DNA from: Plantibacter flavus
GTDB lineage: Bacteria; Actinomycetota; Actinomycetes; Actinomycetales; Microbacteriaceae
Direction: 5' to 3'
Assembly: GCF_900177615.1 (NCBI RefSeq)
Contig: NZ_FXAP01000005.1
Span: forward strand, 186,001-250,000
DNA length: 64,000 nt
Below are positions 49,818 through 58,774 of this stretch, piece by piece. The notes under the pieces are model-generated. The model saw only the letters and a list, made by a program, of their open reading frames with translations, made no database searches and was not told where the DNA came from. Each line of letters begins with the position of its first letter. Position 1 is the first letter of the stretch. A program made the position numbers and the translations under genes.

Positions 49818-51488
49818 CTACATACGCTCCGGCGCGGAGACGCCGAGGAGCGCCAGCCCGTTGCGGATGACAGTGCCGGTCGCGTCGTTCAGCCAGAGGC
49901 GCGTGCGGTGCAGGTCGGTGACCGGCTCCTCACCCATCGGGACGACCCGGCAGCTGTCGTACCACTTGTGGTACAGGCTCGCGGTCTCCTCCAGGTGCCG
50001 GGCGACGCGGTGCGGCTCGCGCAGCTGTGCGGCCTGCGCGACGATCCGCGGGAACTCCTGGAGGACGCCGAGGAGCGCCGACTCCGTCTCGTGGACGAGC
50101 AGCTCCGGTGCGAAGGCGCTGCGGTCGACCCCGGCGGATGCGGCGTTGCGCGCCACCGAGTTCGTGCGGGCGTGCGCGTACTGGACGTAGAAGACGGGGT
50201 TGTCGTTCGTCCGACTGCGGAGCTGCTCCGGGTCGAGGGCCAACGGCGAATCGGCCGGGTAGCGACCGAGCGAGTACCGCAGGGCGTCCGTCCCGATCCA
50301 GGCCTGCAGGTCGTCCAGCTCGATGATGTTGCCGGCCCGCTTGGAGAGTCGGGCGCCGTTCACGCTCACGAGCTGCCCGATGAGCACCTCGATGTCGCGG
50401 TCCGGATCGTCTCCGGCCGCACCCGCGAGGGCCTTCAGCCGGTGGACGTAGCCGTGGTGGTCGGCGCCGAGCAGGTAGATCTTGTGCTGGAAGCCGCGGT
50501 CGCCCTTGTTCAGGTAGTACGCGGCGTCGGCGGCGAAGTAGGTGTATACGCCGTTGGAGCGACGGATGACGCGGTTCTTGTCGTCGCCGAAGTCGGTCGT
50601 GCGCACCCAGACGGCGCCCTCCTCGTCGAACACGTGCCCCTGCTCGCGCAACCGGTCCACGGCCTGGTCGATGAGGCTCGTGCCGTCCTCGCCCGTCGCG
50701 TGGAGCGTGCGCTCGCTGAACCAGACGTCGAAGTGGACGTTGAAGCGCTCGAGGGACGCGCGGATCTCACCGAGCTGCAGGGCGTAGGCGCGTTCCCGCG
50801 CGACCTCGCGGGCGTCCGGACGCTCGAGGAGGTCGGGGATCTCGGCCAGCACTGTCTTCGCGAGGTCGCCGATGTACGCCCCGGGGTAGCCGCCCTCAGG
50901 CGTCGGCTCCCCCTTGGCCGCGGCGAGGATCGAGTCCGCGAAGGTGTCCATCTGGTTGCCGGCGTCGTTGATGTAGTACTCGCTGACGAGCGTCGCGCCG
51001 GACGCGCTCAGGACGCGCGCCAGGGAGTCGCCGAGCGCGGCCCAGCGTGTGTGGCCGATGTGGAGCGGGCCGGTCGGGTTGGCTGAGACGAACTCGATGT
51101 TGATGGTCTGGCCGGCGAGGCTGTCGTTGCGGCCGAACGCGTCGCCGGCGTCGACGATCACCTTCGCGAGCGCACCCGCGGCAGCGGCGTCGAGGCGCAC
51201 GTTGATGAACCCGGGTCCGGCGACCTCGACCGAGGCGACGCCGTCGACCTGCACGAGCGCGTCGGCGAACTCCTGCGCGAGCTCGCGCGGGTTCGCACCC
51301 ACCCGCTTCGCGAGCTTCATCGCGATGTTGCAGGCCCAGTCGCCGTGATCGCGGTTCTTCGGACGCTCCAGCACCACGTCGTCGACCGACACCGCGACCT
51401 CGTCGGTGATGCCCGCCGCCTCGCGTCGTCGTTCGACGATCGGAACGACGATGGCGTGCAGGGCGGAGGCGAGGTCTTCAGGAGTCAC
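49818..51488 (-). CDS. argS: Arginyl-tRNA synthetase
   Basis: 556 residues, class I synthetase. HIGH motif as PLHIGHTRW, the ArgRS N-terminal additional domain (about 1-110, with NIAMKLAKR), KMSKS-like loop as SKRAGNI, and the DALRB-type anticodon-binding C-terminal domain with [16 protein letters not shown] 51488 is used since [10 protein letters not shown] matches family N-termini and a TAGAAT box lies just upstream. A GTG 13 codons earlier with GAGGA before it is an alternative. Confidence 0.95.
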   Translation of the reverse strand: MTPEDLASALHAIVVPIVERRREAAGITDEVAVSVDDVVLERPKNRDHGDWACNIAMKLAKRVGANPRELAQEFADALVQVDGVASVEVAGPGFINVRLDAAAAGALAKVIVDAGDAFGRNDSLAGQTINIEFVSANPTGPLHIGHTRWAALGDSLARVLSASGATLVSEYYINDAGNQMDTFADSILAAAKGEPTPEGGYPGAYIGDLAKTVLAEIPDLLERPDAREVARERAYALQLGEIRASLERFNVHFDVWFSERTLHATGEDGTSLIDQAVDRLREQGHVFDEEGAVWVRTTDFGDDKNRVIRRSNGVYTYFAADAAYYLNKGDRGFQHKIYLLGADHHGYVHRLKALAGAAGDDPDRDIEVLIGQLVSVNGARLSKRAGNIIELDDLQAWIGTDALRYSLGRYPADSPLALDPEQLRSRTNDNPVFYVQYAHARTNSVARNAASAGVDRSAFAPELLVHETESALLGVLQEFPRIVAQAAQLREPHRVARHLEETASLYHKWYDSCRVVPMGEEPVTDLHRTRLWLNDATGTVIRNGLALLGVSAPERM

Positions 51489-51496
51489 GAGGAGCG

Positions 51497-51502
51497 ATTC
51501 TA
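51497..51502 (-). promoter_or_regulatory. Possible -10 element of a leaderless argS transcript
   Basis: TAGAAT (reading the minus strand) lies 8 bases before the GTG at 51488, with no Shine-Dalgarno sequence between. Confidence 0.45.
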
Positions 51503-51548
51503 CCCGGGCGCGTCGCACCGGCGACACGGTGGTCCTCGGGGGCGACCG

Positions 51549-52382
51549 TCAGGCGAGCACGACCGCCTGCACCGGGTCGTCGGCGGGCAGGACGTCGATC
51601 AGGGCGTCGATCCGCATGTCCTCGACGGTCACGTTGCCGTGATGGTTGCTCAACCAGGCCACGTCCGCGGCGTCGCGTCCGGTGGCGATGCGGACGAGCG
51701 ACTGGCGCGGTGCCAGGCCCGTCGCGTCGACCACGTGCCAGGCGCCGTCGACGAAGCCCTCGGCGACCGCGTGGAAGTCCATGGGGACGAGACCCGGGGC
51801 GTAGACCGCGGCGTACCGGGCCGGGATGTCGAGCGCCCGCAGCATCGCGATGGTCAAGTGCGCGAAGTCCCGGCACACGCCACGCCCCGCGGCCAGAGTC
51901 GACACCGCACTGTCCGACACGGTCGTGGAGCCGGAGACGTAGGAGAGGTGTCGCCCGACCCACGCTGCCACCCATGGCAGCACCTGCAGACCGCCGGACA
52001 CCGTGCCGTCCTCGTGCAGGCGACGGTGCTCGAGGAGGTAGCCGAGCTCGGAGCGCGCGAGCGAGAACAGCGCGTCCGACTCGCAGTACCGGCTGGGACG
52101 GAGGTAGGTCACGGTCTCCAAGGTGTCCACGGGACGCGGCACGGCCTGCCCGACGACCACCGCCTCGTAGTCGACCTGCAACCGGCCGGGCTCGGCGATG
52201 ACCCGGTGGAGTCGTGTGTCGTCCGGACCCACGATCTCGGTGACGGCGCACGGGCCGTCCGAGGAGTGCACCTGCAGTCGCTCGCTCGCCAGCGGGGTGC
52301 CGCCGGCTGCAGCGATGGAGAAGATGAGGTCGGCTCGATCGTGCACCCGCAGATCGAGCGACGCGGTCAGGGTGCGCTGCAT
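51549..52382 (-). CDS. Transglutaminase-like cysteine protease-fold protein
   Basis: 277 residues. An N-terminal beta domain (about 1-110, the bacterial transglutaminase-like N region) precedes the catalytic core with Cys in GRGVCRDFAHL, His in MDFHAVAEGF and Asp in HVVDATGLAPR, the full triad. Related proteins act as peptidases or amidases; most have no proven substrate. No signal peptide, so probably cytosolic. It stands between argS and the tRNA gene on the argS strand, 60 bp from the argS start. Confidence 0.85.
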   Translation of the reverse strand: MQRTLTASLDLRVHDRADLIFSIAAAGGTPLASERLQVHSSDGPCAVTEIVGPDDTRLHRVIAEPGRLQVDYEAVVVGQAVPRPVDTLETVTYLRPSRYCESDALFSLARSELGYLLEHRRLHEDGTVSGGLQVLPWVAAWVGRHLSYVSGSTTVSDSAVSTLAAGRGVCRDFAHLTIAMLRALDIPARYAAVYAPGLVPMDFHAVAEGFVDGAWHVVDATGLAPRQSLVRIATGRDAADVAWLSNHHGNVTVEDMRIDALIDVLPADDPVQAVVLA

Positions 52383-52472
52383 GACCTCATTGTTCCACGC
52401 GACGGGCGACGCGAAACCCGCACGCCTCCGGTACCGGCGTGGGTCCCGACTCTGGTAGCTTGGACACGTTCC

Positions 52473-52547
52473 GCCTTCGTAGCTCAGCGGAAGAGCGCTT
52501 CCCTCCGGAGGAAGAAGTCGCTGGTTCGAATCCAGTCGAGGGCACCA
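52473..52547 (+). tRNA. tRNA-Arg, anticodon CCG
   Basis: A 75-base cloverleaf: 7-bp acceptor stem (GCCTTCG with CGAGGGC, one G-T pair), D stem GCTC/GAGC, anticodon stem CTTCC/GGAAG with loop CTCCGGA (anticodon CCG at 52505-52507), T stem GCTGG/CCAGT with loop TTCGAAT, and an encoded ACCA end. It reads CGG codons, which are used in this high-GC genome. The Pls-like region begins just after it. Confidence 0.96.
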
Positions 52548-52602
52548 TCACCATCTCGCGAGGTCCTGCTTCGCATCGCTCCGACTCCGGGACGCGGGGG
52601 CC

Positions 52603-53271
52603 ATGCACCGAGCCGATCCCCTCCCGCGGCCGACGGTCCGCTTCCTGCGCTGGGCCGGCGCCGCTGAGCTCGACCTCGCCGGCACGGCCGCCCGGCTGGA
52701 CCCGTCCGCCCGTGACCGCCTCGACACCTCGTCCGCGACCGCGGCCCGTCGGTTCCTGTTCGGTCGCGCACTGCTCGTGCGCACCGTCGCGGAGACGATC
52801 GGCACCGACCCCGAGCGGATCGAGGTCACGGCGTTCTGCCCGGACTGCGCTCGCGCGCACGGACGACCACGGGTGCGCTTCGGAGACCGGACCGTCCAGG
52901 TGAGCGTCTCCCACACCGCCGACGCCTCCGCCGTGGCGGTGTCGATCGAGCACCCTGTCGGTGTCGACGTCGAACGGCTCGACGCGGCCCGGTTCGCCGG
53001 GGTCGAGGACGTCGCCCTCACCCCCGCGGAACGGGAGCAGTGGCAGCGGCTCCCGGACCGACGACGCCTCCGGGCGCTCGCCGAGCGTTGGACGGCGAAG
53101 GAGGCCGTGACGAAGGCTCTCGGTACGGGCCTCACGACCGATCCCGCGACGATCGACCTCGGGCCGGGTGCCACACCACACGTCTCCGAGACCGCGGGTC
53201 ACCGCTTCGTCATCGACCACCCGGAGCCCGCGCCGGGATTCGTCGTCGCGACGGCCCTCCTGCTCCGCTGA
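52603..53271 (+). CDS. 4'-phosphopantetheinyl transferase (Sfp type)
   Basis: 222 residues, pseudo-dimer length of Sfp-type enzymes. Magnesium/CoA motif VGVDVE (D122, E124) and WTAKEA (W163, K166, E167) are present, as is a substrate block FCPDCARAHGRP with two Cys. It moves phosphopantetheine from CoA to the Ser of a carrier domain. The carrier domain of the Pls-like synthetase 2.6 kb away is the obvious local partner. ATG 52603 is 55 bp after the tRNA. It converges with the peptidase gene, 5 bp between stops. Confidence 0.93.
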   Translation: MHRADPLPRPTVRFLRWAGAAELDLAGTAARLDPSARDRLDTSSATAARRFLFGRALLVRTVAETIGTDPERIEVTAFCPDCARAHGRPRVRFGDRTVQVSVSHTADASAVAVSIEHPVGVDVERLDAARFAGVEDVALTPAEREQWQRLPDRRRLRALAERWTAKEAVTKALGTGLTTDPATIDLGPGATPHVSETAGHRFVIDHPEPAPGFVVATALLLR

Positions 53272-53276
53272 CCGGT

Positions 53277-54611
53277 TCAGCCGACGGGGAAGGGCGGGAG
53301 CGTCTCCTGGAAGAGCCACGCGTCGAGGAGCGGCTCGACCGGTGCCGGTGCATGTCGATCGGCCGTCCGGATGAAGTCGTCCGTCGACACGCTCGAGTGC
53401 CGGAAGGACGCCACCCAGTCACGCAGGAGGTCGAAGAACGCCTCGTCGCCGAGCAGTCGGCGCACGGCGTGCAGGGCGATCGCGCCCCGCTTGTAGACCC
53501 GGTCGTCGAACATGTCCGCTGGGCCCGGATCGCCGACGACGAGGTCCTGCGGTGCCCGTCGGAGCGCTGCGTAGTGCGCCCGGGCACAGGCGTCGGCGCT
53601 CTCGGCCCCCGACTCCTCCGACCACAGCCACTCGGCGTAGCAGGCGAAGCCCTCGTGCAACCAGATGTCCCGCCAGGCGGCGATCGTCAGGCTGTTCCCG
53701 AACCACTGGTGGGCGAGCTCGTGCGCGATCAACCGCTCCGAACCGCTGACGCCGTCGACGTGGTTGCGGCCGAACACGCTCATCCCCTGCGCCTCGAGTG
53801 GGATCTCCAGCACGTCGTCGGTGACGACGACGCCGTAGCTGCCGAAGGGGTAGGGGCCGAAGGCGCGCTCGAAGCACGCCAGCATGTCGACCTGGTCGGC
53901 GAAGTCGTGTCGGAACCGCGCGGTGAGGTCGCGCGGCAGGTGCGCGACGACCGGCACCGTGCTCGTCGCGACCCGAGCGCTGACGGCGAGCCGCTGGTAC
54001 CGGCCGATCTGCACCGTCGCGAGGTAGGCGGCCATCGGTTCGGGCTGCTCGTAGACCCACGTGGTCCGGCTCGCGCGGGCGACCCGCGACACCAGCTCTC
54101 CGGGGGCGACGACCGTGTACGCCGACGATGCCGTGACACTGATCCGGTAGGACGACTTGTCCGAGGGGTGGTCGTTGCAGGGGAACCAACTCGATGCGCC
54201 GCACGGCTGAGACGCCACGATCACCCCGTCCTCGAGTTCCTCCCAGCCGATCTCGCCCCAGGGGCTCCGCACAGGACGGGGCGCACCCGAGTACCGGACG
54301 AGCACGGAGAACTCGGCGCCGTCCGCGATGGTGTTCCGGGGCGTCAGCGTGAGCTTGCCCGAGCCGTGCGTCCGCTTCGCCTCGACCCCGTCGACCTGGA
54401 CACGCGTGACGCGCAGCGCGGCGAGGTCGAGCGAGAAGCGCGTGAGCTCCTCCGTCGCGACGGCGGTGAGTCGAGCCGTCCCGGACAGGGCGTTGCGGTC
54501 GACGTCGTAGTCGAGTTCCAGCTCGTACCGTACGACACGGTAGCCACGGTTCCCGCTGGAGGGCGTGTAGGGGTCGCCTGCGCTCCGCAGACGGGCGAGA
54601 GCCTCCCCCAT
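53277..54611 (-). CDS. M1-family zinc metallopeptidase
   Basis: 444 residues, short for M1 because the C-terminal HEAT-like domain is absent. N-terminal beta domain (20-215), then thermolysin-like domain: zinc motif HELAH (297-301) with the third ligand E320 in WLHEGFACY. The exopeptidase GAMEN motif is replaced by EAQGM (273-277), a form seen in some actinobacterial M1 enzymes. No signal peptide. The ATG shares one base with the pls-like stop (TGATG), so translation is coupled. Epsilon-poly-lysine producers carry an M1-type degrading enzyme (Pld), sometimes next to pls, so trimming or self-protection against the polymer is a reasonable inference. Confidence 0.88.
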   Translation of the reverse strand: MGEALARLRSAGDPYTPSSGNRGYRVVRYELELDYDVDRNALSGTARLTAVATEELTRFSLDLAALRVTRVQVDGVEAKRTHGSGKLTLTPRNTIADGAEFSVLVRYSGAPRPVRSPWGEIGWEELEDGVIVASQPCGASSWFPCNDHPSDKSSYRISVTASSAYTVVAPGELVSRVARASRTTWVYEQPEPMAAYLATVQIGRYQRLAVSARVATSTVPVVAHLPRDLTARFRHDFADQVDMLACFERAFGPYPFGSYGVVVTDDVLEIPLEAQGMSVFGRNHVDGVSGSERLIAHELAHQWFGNSLTIAAWRDIWLHEGFACYAEWLWSEESGAESADACARAHYAALRRAPQDLVVGDPGPADMFDDRVYKRGAIALHAVRRLLGDEAFFDLLRDWVASFRHSSVSTDDFIRTADRHAPAPVEPLLDAWLFQETLPPFPVG

Positions 54612-57600
54612 CAGGACGCGACCTGGGGCTCCCGGTACTCCGCCGTCGTCACCTCGCGCCACGGGCCGATCGGGTTGCCGCTCCACCGGGTGCCCGCCGG
54701 GACGCGTTCTCCGCGCATGACGAGCGAGGCCGGTCCGACCGTCGCGTCGTCGTCGATCCGCGCTCCGGGGAGGATGACGCTGTGCGGCCCGAGCGTGGCG
54801 CCCGATGCGAGTTCGACCTGATCCATACTCATGATTCGATCATGGAACAGGTGCGTTTGCACAACGCAGCCCCGGTTGACCGTCGCGCCGTCGCCGAGCC
54901 GGACGAGGTCGGCCTCCGGAAGCCAGTAGCTCTCGCACCAGACCCCACGACCGATGCGGGCTCCGAGCGAGCGCAACCACCAGGTGAGGGCGGGGGTGCC
55001 GGTGGCTGGTGCCGCGAACCACGGCGCCGCGACCATCTCGACGAAGGTGTCGGACACCTCGTTGCGCCAGATGAACGAGGACCAGAGCGGGTGCTCCCCT
55101 GTCCGGATCGGGCCGACGATCACCCACTTGGCGACGGTCGTGATCCCCGCCGCGACCGCGCCGGCGGCCAGGAGCACGGCTCCGCTGACGGCGATCGCGA
55201 CGCCGAGACCCCAGGTGTCGGCGAACCAAGCGAGGGCGAGGAGCACCAGGAGCGCGATGCCCGTCGTCACCATGACGGGGACGATGCGGCACAGCTCCCA
55301 CAGTGCACGGGCGATCCGGAGCCGGAGCGGCGGGTCGTAGGTGCGGTCGAGATCGGCGTCGGACACCTGCCGCCGGAGCCGCATCGGTGGGCTCCCGAGC
55401 CAGGACGAGCCGGACTTGGCCTTCCGCGGTGCGGCCGACAGGACAGCGACGAGCCCGTTCTTGGGAACGTGCATGCCGGGGCCCGCCATGCCGGAGTTGC
55501 CGAGGAAGGCGCGCTTGCCGACGGACGCACCGGCGATCCGCATCCACCCGCCGCCGAGCTCGTAGGAGGCCACCATCGTGTCGTCCGCGAGGAACGCACC
55601 GTCGCCGACGGTCGTCATCCGCGGGAGGAGGAGCACCGTCGACGCCTCCACGTTGCGCCCGACCTTCGCCCCGAGCAGGCGGAGCCAGACGGGCGTGAAG
55701 AGGCTCGCGTACAGGGGGAAGAGGAGGGTGCGCGCGGCGTCCAGGAGCCGCTCCGTTGCCCACACCTGCCAACCGACCCGACTGCGCACCGGGAAGTAGC
55801 CCTCGCTGAGACCGAGTCCGAGCAGCCGGACCAGGCCGATCGTGCTGATCGCCAGGACGATGAACCACACGAGGGTGGCGACGGGCACCCAGAGCAGCGC
55901 GCGCCAGGAGAACTCGAGCAGGCTGGTCGCTCCCGACGCGCCGGCCGCCACGACCGCCGCCGCCAGCACGAAGGCGAGGAACGGCAGCACCGACAGCAGC
56001 GCCGATCCCGCGCCGTACGCGAACAGCCAGTGTCGGCGGCGCGGGGGTCGTTCGGTCGGCCACACCGGTTTCGCCTTACCGACGCGGACGGCGGGCGACC
56101 CTGACCACAGGTGTCCGGAGGGGACGCGGCCGAAGACCGACGATCCTGGAGCGATCTCCGCACGCTTGCCGATCCGGGTGCCGGCGAGCAGGGTACTGCG
56201 AGCGCCGACCGTGCTCTCGGCGCCGATGTGGACGTGGCCCAGTCGGAGCGTGTCGCCGTCGACCCAGTAGCCGCGGAGGTCGACCTCGGGCTCGATCGAT
56301 GCGCGCGCCCCGACGGTGAGGAACCCGGTGACCGGCGGCACGCTGTGGAGGTCCGCGTCGGCACCGATCTTCGCGCCGAGCGCCCTGGCGTAGCTCGAGA
56401 TCCAGGGGGCTCCGGCGAGACTCACCGCGCCGACCGTGTCGGCGACGCGTTCGGCGAGCCAGAGTCGCACATGGACCGAGCCGCCGCGCGGGTAGTCGCC
56501 CGGGCGGACGCCGACGAGGAGGAGCTTCGCCGCGATCACGGAGATCGCCATGCGTCCGATCGGAGTGATGACCACGAGGAAGCCGAGGGCGATCCACCAC
56601 CACGAGACCATGGGGAGGTACGGGACATCCGCTACGAGGCCGAGGACCCGACTGCCGGCGAGCAGGTACACGAGCCACCGGAGTCCGACGAGGATGAGGA
56701 GCGGGACACCCAGGAGGGTCTGTGCCCACTGAGTCGCGAGCGGCGTCGGGAGCACGGGGTCCGCGACGGCCGCCCGACTGCGACGCTCGGGGCGTCGGCC
56801 GTCGAGTTCGGCGGCCATCGCGCCGAGTCGGGGGTGGCCGTAGATGTCGGCGACCGTGAACTCGGCGTCCCGGGTGCGGATGAGCGAGACGAGCTGCGCG
56901 GCTGCCAGGCTCCCGCCGCCCAGGCTGAAGAAGTTGTCGCTCTCGGCTGTGACCCGGACACCGAGGACGGCCGTCCACTGCTCGGCGAGCCACGCGGCGG
57001 TGCCCGACAGGGTCGAGGCGTCCTCCCCGTCGGCGGCGTCCAGCGGCCACGGCAGCGCGGCCCGGTCGACCTTGCCGGAGGTGCGGGTGGGCAGCTCGCC
57101 GACGACCGCGAGGAGCGGGACGAGCGGTGCCGGGAGCTGCTCACGGAGGGTGTCGAGCGCCCGCTCGACGGAGAACCCGTCGCGGTCGGGCACCGCGAGG
57201 TACCCCACGAGGACGGCGTTCCCGGCGGCGGTGCGCTGGACGGCTGCTGCCGCACCCGAGACGCCCGGCAGCGCCTGCAGGGCGGCCTCGATCTCCCCGA
57301 GTTCCACGCGTCGGCCGCCGATCTTCACCTGGTCGTCCGCGCGCCCCTGGAACACGAGTCCTGCGGCCTCGTAGCGGACGAGGTCGCCGCTCCGGTACGC
57401 CCGCGACCACCCGATGCTCGGCATGGGCGCATACCGTTCGGCGTCCTTCGCGGGGTCGAGGTACCGGGCGAGTCCGACGCCGCCGATGATGAGCTCGCCG
57501 ACGCCGCCCTCCTCGACCGGGATGCCCTCGGCGTCGACCACGGCGAGGTCCCACCCGTCGAGCGGCAGTCCGATCCGCACGGGCTGCTCGCCGGTCAGCA

Positions 57601-58615
57601 GCGCGGCGCAGGCGACGACGGTGGCTTCGGTTGGTCCGTAGGTGTTCCAGACCTCGCGGCCGTCCACGGCCAGCCGGGCGGCGAGCTCCGGCGGGCAGGC
57701 CTCGCCGCCGAAGATGAGCATGCGGATGTTCTCGAGGGATTCGGCGGGCCACATCGCCGCCAGCGTGGGCACCGTCGACACCACGGTGATGCCCTTCGCG
57801 GTGAGCCAGGGTCCGAGGTCCATGCCGCTGCGGACGAGCGAGCGCGGCGCCGGGACCAGGCACGCGCCGTGTCCCCAGGCGAGCCACATCTCCTCGCAGG
57901 ATGCATCGAAGGCGACGGACAGGCCGGCCAACACACGATCACCGGGGCCGAGGGGTTCCGTCTGGAGGAAGATCCGCGCCTCGGCATCGACGAACGCGGC
58001 AGCAGAGCGGTGCGAGACGGCGACGCCCTTCGGCGTGCCCGTCGATCCGGAGGTGAAGATGATCCAGGAGTCGTCGTCGAGTCGCGGTGGTTCGAGGACC
58101 GGGATCGCCCGGGTGCCCGGGTGGGGTGCCGCGCCCGTCGCGAGTTGCACCCGGTCGGGATCGGCGCCGTCATCGGCCGGGTCCTCCGTGCTTCGGCGCG
58201 AACGCTCGAAGACACCGCCGTCGACCAGGACGCCGACGACGGCCGCCTCACCGAACACGAGTCGTGCCCGCTCCTCCGGGTCGTCGGCGTCGACGGGCAC
58301 GTAGGCCGCTCCGGTGAACAGGATCCCGAGGATCCCGAGGTAGAGGTCGCGGGTGCCCGAGGCGATCCGGACACCGACCCGGTCACCGCGCCGGACCCCG
58401 GCGGCGAACAGCCCGGCCGCGACCCGCTCGGCGCTGAGGACGAGCTCGCGGTAGCTGAGCGCCCCCTCCGCGTCCTCGATCGCCGAGGCCTCGGGGTGCG
58501 ACGCGGCGACGTCACGGAGGACGTCGAGCAGGGTGCGTTCGGCCGGTGCGCGCACGCCACCGAGCAGCGCGGGCTGCCGCTCGATGAGGAGGGCGGTGCT
58601 GGTGTCGGCGTCCAT
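54611..58615 (-). CDS. Pls-like single-module NRPS: A-T domains, six membrane helices, three LbH domains
   Basis: 1334 residues, close to Streptomyces epsilon-poly-lysine synthetase Pls (about 1319). Adenylation domain (about 25-520): A3 TSGSTGTPKG (188-197), A4 FDASCEEMW (236-244), A5 NTYGPTE (324-330), A7 YRSGDL, A8 GRADDQVKIGGRRVE, A10 Lys at 515. Carrier domain (540-605) has LGGGSL with the pantetheine Ser 569. Six membrane helices follow in three pairs (about 635-655, 672-700; 865-892, 905-930; 1108-1133, 1136-1165), with hexapeptide-type domains after each pair (about 745-830, 980-1060, 1218-1305). No condensation or thioesterase domain exists. In Pls these tandem domains catalyse isopeptide polymer growth at the membrane. 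ATG 58615 has AGGGGA upstream. The monomer is unknown; Asp237 fits an alpha-amino acid. Confidence 0.88.
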   Translation of the reverse strand: MDADTSTALLIERQPALLGGVRAPAERTLLDVLRDVAASHPEASAIEDAEGALSYRELVLSAERVAAGLFAAGVRRGDRVGVRIASGTRDLYLGILGILFTGAAYVPVDADDPEERARLVFGEAAVVGVLVDGGVFERSRRSTEDPADDGADPDRVQLATGAAPHPGTRAIPVLEPPRLDDDSWIIFTSGSTGTPKGVAVSHRSAAAFVDAEARIFLQTEPLGPGDRVLAGLSVAFDASCEEMWLAWGHGACLVPAPRSLVRSGMDLGPWLTAKGITVVSTVPTLAAMWPAESLENIRMLIFGGEACPPELAARLAVDGREVWNTYGPTEATVVACAALLTGEQPVRIGLPLDGWDLAVVDAEGIPVEEGGVGELIIGGVGLARYLDPAKDAERYAPMPSIGWSRAYRSGDLVRYEAAGLVFQGRADDQVKIGGRRVELGEIEAALQALPGVSGAAAAVQRTAAGNAVLVGYLAVPDRDGFSVERALDTLREQLPAPLVPLLAVVGELPTRTSGKVDRAALPWPLDAADGEDASTLSGTAAWLAEQWTAVLGVRVTAESDNFFSLGGGSLAAAQLVSLIRTRDAEFTVADIYGHPRLGAMAAELDGRRPERRSRAAVADPVLPTPLATQWAQTLLGVPLLILVGLRWLVYLLAGSRVLGLVADVPYLPMVSWWWIALGFLVVITPIGRMAISVIAAKLLLVGVRPGDYPRGGSVHVRLWLAERVADTVGAVSLAGAPWISSYARALGAKIGADADLHSVPPVTGFLTVGARASIEPEVDLRGYWVDGDTLRLGHVHIGAESTVGARSTLLAGTRIGKRAEIAPGSSVFGRVPSGHLWSGSPAVRVGKAKPVWPTERPPRRRHWLFAYGAGSALLSVLPFLAFVLAAAVVAAGASGATSLLEFSWRALLWVPVATLVWFIVLAISTIGLVRLLGLGLSEGYFPVRSRVGWQVWATERLLDAARTLLFPLYASLFTPVWLRLLGAKVGRNVEASTVLLLPRMTTVGDGAFLADDTMVASYELGGGWMRIAGASVGKRAFLGNSGMAGPGMHVPKNGLVAVLSAAPRKAKSGSSWLGSPPMRLRRQVSDADLDRTYDPPLRLRIARALWELCRIVPVMVTTGIALLVLLALAWFADTWGLGVAIAVSGAVLLAAGAVAAGITTVAKWVIVGPIRTGEHPLWSSFIWRNEVSDTFVEMVAAPWFAAPATGTPALTWWLRSLGARIGRGVWCESYWLPEADLVRLGDGATVNRGCVVQTHLFHDRIMSMDQVELASGATLGPHSVILPGARIDDDATVGPASLVMRGERVPAGTRWSGNPIGPWREVTTAEYREPQVAS

Positions 58616-58761
58616 ACGCGATCCCCTGTCGTCCGGCTGTTCAGCGCCGCCAACGGTAGGCAGCGCGCATGGACGGTTGGTGAACACCAGTCAACCGCCA
58701 GATGTCGTGGAATCGTCGGCGACGCTCCGTCAGCCCCCGGCGTCCTCGGAGGGCGCGCGCC

Positions 58762-58767
58762 TACCAT
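58762..58767 (+). promoter_or_regulatory. Possible -10 element of the second aminotransferase gene
   Basis: TACCAT lies seven bases before ATG 58775 and no spaced ribosome site is present, suggesting a leaderless message. It lies in the 159-bp divergent region shared with the Pls-like gene, where the opposite promoter must also be. Confidence 0.4.
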
Positions 58768-58774
58768 GGCCTGC

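Noticed and set aside
52473-52620. Phage or integrative element attachment site at tRNA-Arg
   Set aside because: No integrase gene and no second copy of the tRNA 3' end found in the window.
56111-58774. Long upstream extension of the second aminotransferase frame
   Set aside because: It is antisense to the Pls-like gene; the aminotransferase fold begins near 58775.
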